Assembly: GCA_025594325.1 (NCBI GenBank)
Contig: JANHCV010000008.1
Location: forward strand, 124,001 to 188,000
Direction of reading: 5' to 3'
DNA from: Blastocladiella emersonii ATCC 22665
Lineage: Eukaryota; Blastocladiomycota; Blastocladiomycetes; Blastocladiales; Blastocladiaceae
DNA length: 64,000 nt
A program made the translations under genes and the position numbers. Below are positions 58,128 through 64,000 of the stretch, in pieces; within the stretch, counting starts at the first letter, position 1, and each line of letters opens with the position of its first letter. A model generated the notes under the pieces. The model was not told the DNA's origin, did not search any database, and was given only the letters and a program-made list of their open reading frames with translations.

Positions 58128-61100
58128 AGGTCGGGTTTTGACGGGTTCTGCGCGTGGAACTCGGCGAGCAGCTCGAGGTGCTTGAGGTTCGCGTACGGCT
58201 CCCAGGTGTTGTCGTCCTCGGGGCAGCCGTGCCACTTGAGCAGGTACTCGACGCTGCGGCCGACCTTGCGCGCGTCGCGGATCGCCTCGACCGTCCACTC
58301 CTCGTGCCCGTTGACGGCGTACGGCGTTGGCGGCGGCAGCGCGCGGCCCGGGAACGCCTCCTCGTCGTGCTCGTCGATCGGCTTGATGAGCGAGACGTGG
58401 AACACGGGATGGACGCGCGCCATGGTCGGCGGCAGCTCGAGCTCGACGGCCGATTTCCGGATGAGGCGCACGATCTTGAGCGGCTCCGTGTACTTGGGCC
58501 CGAGCTTGGCCTTGGGCACGTTGACGCGCAGGTTCTTGGTGCTCAGCAGCACCATGTCGCCGACCTTGTAGTCGGGGCCCTCGCGGCGGCGGCGGTCAGC
58601 GTGCTTCTTGTACAGCTCCTTGGCGCGCTCGACCTTCTCGCGCAGCTTGCCCTGGACGTCGGCAATGCGCTCGGCCAGCGCGGCGGCTGACGGGACCCGA
58701 TCCGACCGAACTGGCGCGGCCGAGAGCCGCGGGTCAAACGCGTAGTTGGCCTTGAACGGCGACATGCCCGTTGACTCGTTGACCGTGTTGTTGATGGCCA
58801 TCTCGGCGTACCGCAGCAGCTCGGCCCAGTTCGACTGGTCCTCGTTGGCGAACATGCGCAGGTACACCTCGAGGGTCTGGTTCATGCGCTCGGTCTGCCC
58901 GTTGGTCTGCGGGTGGTACGCCGTCGAGAGCTTGGCCTTGATCTCAAGCGACTCGCACATGGCCGACCAGAACCGCGACGTGAACTGCGACCCGCGGTCC
59001 GAGACGATGTCGTCGGGCAGCCCGTGCGGCCGCACCACGTGCTCGATGAAGGCGTCGGCGGTCGTGGCGGCCGTCGGGAGCGCGGCGAGCGGGATGAAGT
59101 GCGTCATCTTGGAGAACCGATCGACGACGACCATGATGCAGGTGTGACCCTTGCTGCGCGGCAGGTCCGTGATGAAGTCCATGGAGATCGACGACCATGG
59201 CCGCGGCGGCGTGGGCAGCGGCTGCAGCTCGCCGTCAGGCCGGTGGCGCGGCACCTTGGCCCGCGCGCAGGTGAGGCACGACTTGACGAACCGCTCGATC
59301 ACCTTGCGCATCCCGGGCCACCAGTACGAGCGCGACACCTTCTCGATGGTGCGCTGGACGCCGAAATGACCGGCTACACGCGTCGCGTGCGCCTCCTCGA
59401 TCACCCGGGTGCGCGCGACGCCCGACGGTACGTACAGCCGGTCGTCTCGCCAAACGAAGCCGTCGAGGTCCATGGTGAGCGACGGGTGCTTGCCCGGGTT
59501 CCGCTGCATCGACTGCGCGAGCTCGTCCTCCGCCAGGCCGTCCCGAATCGCAGCGAGCACGTCGTCGCCCTGCGTGCCCGCGACGAGCGGCGCGCTGGCC
59601 GCGGCCGTGGCGGCCACCGTGAGCGCCGACGCGGGAACGACAGCGCGGCCGAGCATCGGGTTGTCAAACAGCTCGTAGTCGGCGCGGCGCGACAGCGCGT
59701 CGGCGCGCCCGTTGATTGCGCCGGGCCGGTACGTGAACCGGAACGAAAACCGCTCAAGGAACAGTGCCCACCGCGCGTGCCGCTGCGACTCGACCGTCAT
59801 GGTGCGAAAGTGCTCGAGGTTCTTGTGGTCCGTGTACACCTCGACCGGGTGCTGCGCGCCCTCGAGGTGGTGGCGCCAGATCTCGAACGCGACCTTGATG
59901 GCGAGCAGCTCCTTATCCAAGATGGGATAATTCAGCTCTGCCGCCTTGAGCGCGCGCGAGTGGAACGCGACCGGCCGCAGCGTGCCCTCGTTGTCGACCT
60001 GCGACAGGACGCACCCAATGGCGAAGTTGGACGCGTCGGCCTCGACAATGAACTGTTTTGAGGGGTCGGGGTGCGCGAGGAACTGGTCGGACGCGAACCG
60101 CGTCTTGATGGCCGCAAAGGCCGCCGCCTCGGTGTCGCCCCACCGCCACGGCGTGTCCTTCTGCGTAAGACGGGTGAGCGGGATGGTCAGTTCCGAGAAC
60201 TCGGGGATGAAGCGGCGGTAGTAGTTGGCGAGGCCCAGGAACGCCTGCACCTCCTTGACCGTCCGTGGCGCGGGCCACTCGGTCACGGCGCGGACCTTGG
60301 CCGGGTCCATCTCGACGCCCTCGGTGGTCAGGATGTGGCCGAGGTACTCGACGCGCGTCACGTCGAATTCGCACTTCTCGAGCTTGACGTACAGCTTGTT
60401 GTCGGCGAGCCGCTGCAGCACCTCCTTGACGAGCGCCGTGTGCTCTTCGGGGTCCTCGCTGAAGATGAGGATGTCGTCCAGGTACACGAGAACGCCGCGG
60501 CGGTCGAGCAGGTCGCGGAACACGTCGTTGACAAACGCCTGGAACGCGGCCGGCGCGTTGGTCAGCCCGAACGGCATCACCATCCATTCATAATGTCCGT
60601 AGCGCGTGCGGAACGCCGTCTTCCACTCGTCGCCCTCGCGGATGCGGACCAGGTTGTACGCGCCGCGCAGGTCGAACTTGGTGAAGATGCGCGCGCCCTG
60701 CACTTGGTTCATGAGCTCCGCGATGAGCGGCAGCGCGTAGCGGTTCTTGACCGTCAGCGCGTTGAGGCGGCGGTAGTCCACACACATGCGGCGCGACCCG
60801 TCCTTCTTGGGCACGAACATGATCGGAGCGCCGGCTGGCGACCGCGATGGGCGGATGAAGCCGCGCGCGAGGTTCTCGTCGATGGTCTTGCGCAGCTCCT
60901 CGAGTTCGGGCTGCGACAGGGCGTAGACGGGCAGGAACGGCACCTTGGCGCCCTCGACGAGCTCGATCTCGCAGTCGTACGGTCGGTGCGGCGGGAGCGC
61001 GGACGCCGCGGCGGCATCGAAGACGTGCGCCCACTTGAGGTACTTGGCGGGCAGCACGCGCTTCGGCGCCGCGTCATCTGGCGCCTCGGGCGGGCCGTGT

Positions 61101-61966
61101 GCCTCGTCCCACGCGAGCGGGTCGAGGTCGACGCGCGGTGCGACCGTGGCCACCGTGACGCGCTGGGCGGGCGGGCACCCGCAGCGACCAGTGCACGCGC
61201 CGTCAATCGCGACCGTGGCCGAGCGCGGATCCGGCTTCGCGCCGTTCGCGACCATCCATTCGAGTCCCATTATCACCGGAAACGCGGGAGAGTCGACGAC
61301 GAGGAAGCGCGCGACCGAGCAATGAAGGCACGGAATGTCGATGGCGCGACCCGCGTCTCCCACCACGCGCTTCTGCTTGGACGCGTCGCCGGGAGGCACG
61401 ACGCCGTCCGCGAACACGGTTTGGGATCCCGCGACCGCCGCGTGCAGGAACTCGGGCGACGTGACGGACACGGCCGCGTGCACGTAATGCGAGATGTACT
61501 GGCGCTGGCCCGGCGCGGAACCGACGACACCGCGGAGGTCGATGCGACGCGCTAGGCGCTTCGGCACGAGCCCGGCCTGCTCGGCCACCCTGCGGCTGAT
61601 CAGGTTAACCGGCGCGCCCGTGTCGAGCATCATGAACGTCGGGATCGGCGCCGTGCGGAGCCCTGGATGCGCGAGGAGCCCGCCGAGGTGCAGGTGGTCC
61701 TGCGCCATCTCTAGACGCACAAGTGCACCAAAGTACGCAGCAACAGATTTTCCATTAGTCTTCTTATCATTCATGTTTTGTTTCTTCTTTTTGTTCATTT
61801 TTTTCTTCTTGTCGGCGGGCACCGACATCTTATCCGCGGCGGCGGCCGCCGTGGCCATCGCCGTTGTACCACCCAAATCCGCAGGTTTTGGCTTCGAGGA
61901 CGTCGCGGCCTGCTCCGCTACGCCCGACTGGCGTTTCCCGACGACGAGCGCGGGGGCGACGGGCAA
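58106..61966 (-). CDS. Pol polyprotein of the chromovirus (PR-RT-RNase H-IN-chromodomain)
   Basis: The frame is 1286 codons and has no start of its own that needs to be used; it is entered from Gag by a -1 shift at 61933-61939. In order: aspartic protease (MMLDTGAPVNLISRRVAEQA); RT with CVDYRRLNALT, TKFDLRGAYNLVRI, VMPFGLTNAPAAFQ and the catalytic VYLDDILIFSE; RNase H (FIVEADASNFAIGCVLSQVD, LDKELLAIKVAFEIWRHHLE). The integrase follows, with an HHCC finger (ATRVAGHFGVQR ... CLTCARAK) and a DDE core (SSISMDFITDLP, IVSDRGSQFTSRFW, HPQTNGQTERMNQTLEVYL). The chromodomain is EEWTVEAIRDARKVGRSVEY and LLKWHGCPEDDNTWEPYANL. All catalytic residues I can check are present. It ends in the polypurine tract with TAG. 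Confidence 0.95.
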   Translation of the reverse strand: MPVAPALVVGKRQSGVAEQAATSSKPKPADLGGTTAMATAAAAADKMSVPADKKKKMNKKKKQNMNDKKTNGKSVAAYFGALVRLEMAQDHLHLGGLLAHPGLRTAPIPTFMMLDTGAPVNLISRRVAEQAGLVPKRLARRIDLRGVVGSAPGQRQYISHYVHAAVSVTSPEFLHAAVAGSQTVFADGVVPPGDASKQKRVVGDAGRAIDIPCLHCSVARFLVVDSPAFPVIMGLEWMVANGAKPDPRSATVAIDGACTGRCGCPPAQRVTVATVAPRVDLDPLAWDEAHGPPEAPDDAAPKRVLPAKYLKWAHVFDAAAASALPPHRPYDCEIELVEGAKVPFLPVYALSQPELEELRKTIDENLARGFIRPSRSPAGAPIMFVPKKDGSRRMCVDYRRLNALTVKNRYALPLIAELMNQVQGARIFTKFDLRGAYNLVRIREGDEWKTAFRTRYGHYEWMVMPFGLTNAPAAFQAFVNDVFRDLLDRRGVLVYLDDILIFSEDPEEHTALVKEVLQRLADNKLYVKLEKCEFDVTRVEYLGHILTTEGVEMDPAKVRAVTEWPAPRTVKEVQAFLGLANYYRRFIPEFSELTIPLTRLTQKDTPWRWGDTEAAAFAAIKTRFASDQFLAHPDPSKQFIVEADASNFAIGCVLSQVDNEGTLRPVAFHSRALKAAELNYPILDKELLAIKVAFEIWRHHLEGAQHPVEVYTDHKNLEHFRTMTVESQRHARWALFLERFSFRFTYRPGAINGRADALSRRADYELFDNPMLGRAVVPASALTVAATAAASAPLVAGTQGDDVLAAIRDGLAEDELAQSMQRNPGKHPSLTMDLDGFVWRDDRLYVPSGVARTRVIEEAHATRVAGHFGVQRTIEKVSRSYWWPGMRKVIERFVKSCLTCARAKVPRHRPDGELQPLPTPPRPWSSISMDFITDLPRSKGHTCIMVVVDRFSKMTHFIPLAALPTAATTADAFIEHVVRPHGLPDDIVSDRGSQFTSRFWSAMCESLEIKAKLSTAYHPQTNGQTERMNQTLEVYLRMFANEDQSNWAELLRYAEMAINNTVNESTGMSPFKANYAFDPRLSAAPVRSDRVPSAAALAERIADVQGKLREKVERAKELYKKHADRRRREGPDYKVGDMVLLSTKNLRVNVPKAKLGPKYTEPLKIVRLIRKSAVELELPPTMARVHPVFHVSLIKPIDEHDEEAFPGRALPPPTPYAVNGHEEWTVEAIRDARKVGRSVEYLLKWHGCPEDDNTWEPYANLKHLELLAEFHAQNPSKPDLWRGKGR

Positions 61967-62994
61967 TCAGCCGCCTTGTGGCCGTAGCCCTTGCAGTTGT
62001 AGCACTTGATGTCGGTGAGGGCGCGGCCCTGGTGCGCCGCCGCCCGCTGCCGAATCGCGCCAACGTCCATGGCGTCCGGGTCCGGGACGAGCTTGGCCGC
62101 GACGCCCGTCGCCCCGCCCTCGTGCACCAGGAAGTGCTCGACCATCTTGTCGAAACGGTAGCCCTTGCGCAGCGAGGCGAAGGCCACGTCCGCGGCCAGC
62201 GGCGAGTTGCCGGCCGTGACCACCAGGTAGAACTGCATCGCCAGCTCGCTGAGCGCGCGGTAGCCTGCACCGGACGCGGTCTGGCGGAACTTGGAGACGA
62301 AATCGCGCGCCGGCATGGCGCCGCGCACGTACTTGAGGTTCTTGAGCTCGTGCGCGTACTCGGTCTCCGACTTCTCGGCCGGCTGCGTTGACTTGACGAG
62401 GGAGATGTAGGCGTTGAACGAGCCGTAGTCCTCAAACTTGGACCCGGCCATCGCCAGCTCCACGGCCTCGAGCACCTTGCCCGTCAGCTTGCCGTGGAAG
62501 TGCGCAATCTTGAACTTCTCCGGGACGTTGAACGTGAGCTGGAGGATGCTCTCGTACTGCGTGATGGCGCTCTTGACCTTGAAGTTGACGCCGTCAACCG
62601 AATTCATGCGCATCAGCGCGTGCATCGCGGCCGGCGTGAAGCCATCAACGCCCACGCCCGGCCCGCGCGCGCTGCTGACCTGGATGCTGTCGAGCTCGCC
62701 CTGCAGGATACCGTTGAGCGGCTGGCTCTGCTGCGTCTGCCGCAGCTCGACCTCGAGCGCATACGCGCGGCGCTCCGCCGTCTCGGCGCGCCGCTCGGCC
62801 GCGACCGCGCGGGCCTCGGTCGACACGCCCAGTTGCCAGTAGTCGCTGGCAACGTTGAGCGCGAGGAAGACGAGCTTGGCTTTGTCCTCGTACGGCATGA
62901 CCAGGTCGCGCCACGGCGCGAGCTGGTACTCGGGGACAATGGCCGCAACGTCAAACGTCGCCAGCTTTTCGAGGAACTGTGCCGGCGTTATCAT
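61918..62994 (-). CDS. Gag of the chromovirus, 358 aa
   Basis: It starts MITPAQFLEKLATFDVAAIV at 62994. A coiled-coil region (EARAVAAERRAETAERRAYA) precedes the capsid-like part (VDGFTPAAMHALMRM, FKIAHFHGKLTGKVLEAVEL, ARDFVSKFRQTASGAGYRAL). A classical CCHC zinc knuckle (C-Y-N-C-K-G-Y-G-H-K-A-A-D-C) lies near the end, for RNA packaging. The stop TAG is at 61918, after SSGNASRA. The ORF at 17285-17992 is a divergent relative of this Gag. No clear tRNA primer-binding site follows the 5' LTR, so priming may be unusual. Confidence 0.95.
   Translation of the reverse strand: MITPAQFLEKLATFDVAAIVPEYQLAPWRDLVMPYEDKAKLVFLALNVASDYWQLGVSTEARAVAAERRAETAERRAYALEVELRQTQQSQPLNGILQGELDSIQVSSARGPGVGVDGFTPAAMHALMRMNSVDGVNFKVKSAITQYESILQLTFNVPEKFKIAHFHGKLTGKVLEAVELAMAGSKFEDYGSFNAYISLVKSTQPAEKSETEYAHELKNLKYVRGAMPARDFVSKFRQTASGAGYRALSELAMQFYLVVTAGNSPLAADVAFASLRKGYRFDKMVEHFLVHEGGATGVAAKLVPDPDAMDVGAIRQRAAAHQGRALTDIKCYNCKGYGHKAADCPSPPRSSSGNASRA
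61933..61939 (-). promoter_or_regulatory. Probable -1 ribosomal frameshift site GGGAAAC
   Basis: On the minus strand the Gag frame reads TCG GGA AAC GCC, so the heptamer G-GGA-AAC is in the X-XXY-YYZ register. Slipping back one base enters the Pol frame (GGG AAA CGC). It lies within the 49-base Gag/Pol overlap, five codons before the Gag stop. The same heptamer is used at the gag-pro junction of some retroviruses. Confidence 0.75.
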
Positions 62995-63048
62995 TTTGCC
63001 GTCGTGGAAGAAATCACCGCTCGGAGGGGGTTTTACGGTGATACAAAG

Positions 63049-63222
63049 TGTAAGGTGCCGAGGGGGAGGGTCTTGTGCCACGAGGAATGACTAGCCGGAT
63101 AATGAAGGATTGTATCACGAATGACAAGAGAGAGGGAGAGCGAGGGCAACGCTCGGCTTATGAGGGACTGCGCCACCAGCCCGCGCCACCAGCCCAAGCC
63201 GTTGGATCACTGAACCGTGACA
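63049..63222 (-). repeat. 5' LTR of the intact chromovirus
   Basis: 174 bases, with four visible differences from 57932-58105. Confidence 0.95.
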
Positions 63223-64000
63223 CGCGGTCCCACTTTTCTTGGACTCGGACTGGGACGCGCCTGACCCAGGTTGAGGGCTCCCTTGGCGTGACTGGGGTAC
63301 GCGCAACAGGGAGCCTTGGAAGACCTGGACCTACGCGCTGCCTTGTTGGCGGGTCCTGGGTCGCTGTGACTGGCTGGACGTCGCTGCGTGGATAGAAGCC
63401 CTTGAGGCCTTGGACCTTGTAGCTTGGATTGCTCACGCCCAACCCCTTGCGCACGACCTGGACCTGGCTCACAGTTGTTGACCAGACCGGCTTCCCCTTG
63501 GCCTCCATGGCAGTCTTGTACGGCTCGCGGACTCGGACCTGGGTCCCTACCTTCAACAACGCGCTCAGAGGGTCGCCCTCGGGCTTGCCCTTGGCAGCTC
63601 GGATCTCCTTGAGCTCTTGCTTGGCCGTTTCGCGGGGCATGTCATGGAACGCGTTGGGTGCCTTGCTTGTGGCCCTCGACTTGCTGCTGTTGATCACAGG
63701 TTCAATGGTCTCGAGGTGCTTGGGCCAGTTGTTGTTGCCCGGGATGGACAGCCACGGTGTGAGCATCCGGCGGATGGTCCCGTTCATACGCTCAACAACA
63801 CCTTGACCGTATGGCACTCCTGCCTTACCCTTGATGTGCTTGGCCTCAGTCCCGGCCTCTATGCCAAAGAACTCGGTCCCATTGTCCGTCTGGATCGTGG
63901 CAGGTGCAAGGCTGTGCTTGGCGACCACGCTGGACCATGCTTCCCGCGTCTTGTCCTTGGTCTTGATGGGTTGGAGGTAGACGCGGCGGCTCGCCAGGTT
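63158..64000 (-). CDS. Polinton retroviral-type integrase, partial, C-terminus replaced by LTR sequence
   Basis: The frame is open from the window edge. It contains the second and third catalytic regions of an rve integrase: TIQTDNGTEFFGIEAG and GVPYGQGVVERMNGTIRRML. A long C-terminal region follows with an SH3/chromo-like segment (KVGTQVRVREPYKTAMEAKG, SYKVQGLKGFYPRSDVQPV) typical of Polinton integrases. The first catalytic Asp lies outside the window. The chromovirus inserted 5-6 codons before the original end. The present frame runs through the target duplication into the LTR and stops at 63158, adding about 22 foreign residues (RFSDPTAWAGG...). The original stop codon is still visible at 57919-57921. 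The catalytic core is untouched, so activity may survive. Confidence 0.8.
   Translation of the reverse strand, partial: NLASRRVYLQPIKTKDKTREAWSSVVAKHSLAPATIQTDNGTEFFGIEAGTEAKHIKGKAGVPYGQGVVERMNGTIRRMLTPWLSIPGNNNWPKHLETIEPVINSSKSRATSKAPNAFHDMPRETAKQELKEIRAAKGKPEGDPLSALLKVGTQVRVREPYKTAMEAKGKPVWSTTVSQVQVVRKGLGVSNPSYKVQGLKGFYPRSDVQPVTATQDPPTRQRVGPGLPRLPVARTPVTPREPSTWVRRVPVRVQEKWDRVSRFSDPTAWAGGAGWWRSPS

Larger units (their letters stand above)
57932..63222 (-). mobile_element. Intact chromovirus-type Ty3/Gypsy retrotransposon, 5.29 kb, nested in the Polinton
   Basis: The LTRs are 174 bases each (57932-58105, 63049-63222), beginning TGTAAGGTGCC and ending CCGTGACA on the plus strand; they differ at four positions. 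A 5-base duplication CGCGG flanks the element (57927-57931 and 63223-63227). Gag and Pol are open and joined by a -1 shift. A polypurine tract lies against the 3' LTR. The chromodomain at the Pol C-terminus identifies it as a chromovirus, a group that tends to insert into histone-marked chromatin. With all motifs present and LTRs about 98% alike, it is likely young and possibly competent. Confidence 0.95.
48355..64000. mobile_element. Polinton/polinton-like-virus element (right end outside window)
   Basis: The left boundary is set by loss of homology to an array gene at 48354/48355. From there come 1.2 kb of repeats, small ORFs and then a compact block of minus-strand genes: penton-like protein, 88-aa protein, double jelly-roll major capsid protein, packaging ATPase and coiled-coil protein. 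A divergent fibre gene and a convergent retroviral-type integrase complete the visible set. Capsid pair plus A32-type ATPase plus rve integrase is the Polinton/Maverick signature. Protein-primed DNA polymerase B, the cysteine protease and the second terminal repeat are not in view and would have to lie beyond 64,000. A 5.29-kb Gypsy element (57932-63222) is nested inside. Without that insert at least 10.3 kb of the element is visible. Confidence 0.85.

Noticed and set aside
58913-61555. Long plus-strand frames across the chromovirus
   Set aside because: They are antisense shadows of Pol, whose minus-strand frame has every retroviral motif.
48355-64000. Virophage or adenovirus assignment for the capsid-bearing element
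   Set aside because: The gene set (A32-type ATPase, small double jelly-roll capsid, retroviral integrase) fits Polinton/polinton-like viruses better; without polymerase and protease a finer placement is not possible.
1-64000. tRNA, rRNA, CRISPR arrays, bacterial operons
   Set aside because: No cloverleaf with box A/B, rRNA core segment or regularly spaced repeat array was recognised, and gene structure is eukaryotic.

Overview
The window looks like nuclear DNA of a GC-rich fungus. The evidence is a chitin synthase gene with two short introns (donors GTACGT or GTGCGT, acceptors ending CTAG), a proteinase K-like subtilase, chromodomain Ty3/Gypsy retrotransposons and a Plavaka-like DNA transposon. 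An early-diverging lineage (chytrid or blastocladiomycete) is my guess; no marker gene in the window settles it. Single-copy host genes are few. Most of the window is repeat-driven accessory DNA.

Layout. At 0-8.5 kb there are lineage-specific genes: an acidic/basic nuclear-type N-terminus, two F-box/ankyrin-like proteins and a spliced unknown gene. From 1.6 to 17.2 kb (plus strand) and from 26.3 to 31.8 kb and 41.2 to 48.4 kb (minus strand) lie members of one multicopy family. They share an N-terminal module that often starts M-T-x-C-N, a Gag-like helical module, a variable linker that is RS-rich in two copies, and an enlarged C-x2-C...H-x4-C knuckle. By eye the central module aligns with the Gag of the Ty3/Gypsy element at 41-47 kb, so I read the family as Gag-derived. 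Between the arrays sit a solo Gag ORF (17.3 kb), a subtilase with two in-frame TAG codons (18.5-19.7 kb), a frameshifted unknown gene (20.5-22.3 kb) and the chitin synthase (23.0-25.5 kb, minus).

Mobile DNA fills 32-64 kb: a 1.8-kb non-autonomous element with 170-bp inverted repeats; a 6.4-kb Plavaka-like transposon with a second gene; a decayed 6.1-kb Ty3/Gypsy element with 216-bp LTRs that itself carries a poly(A) retroposon; and, from 48,355 to beyond the right edge, a Polinton/polinton-like-virus element. That element has a compact morphogenesis block (single jelly-roll penton-like protein, double jelly-roll major capsid protein, A32-type packaging ATPase, coiled-coil virion protein), a 647-residue fibre with a C1q/TNF-like head, and a retroviral-type integrase running off the edge. 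An intact 5.3-kb chromovirus with 174-bp LTRs and a 5-bp target duplication has landed between the convergent 3' ends of the integrase and fibre genes.

History read from nesting: the Gag-like array came first. The Polinton and one Gypsy element each broke a member of it; the second Gypsy element then broke the Polinton. The virus-like structural genes are nearly all open, with a single in-frame TGA in one of them. Many array genes carry single-base frameshifts. No Polinton DNA polymerase or protease is visible; they would have to lie beyond 64,000.
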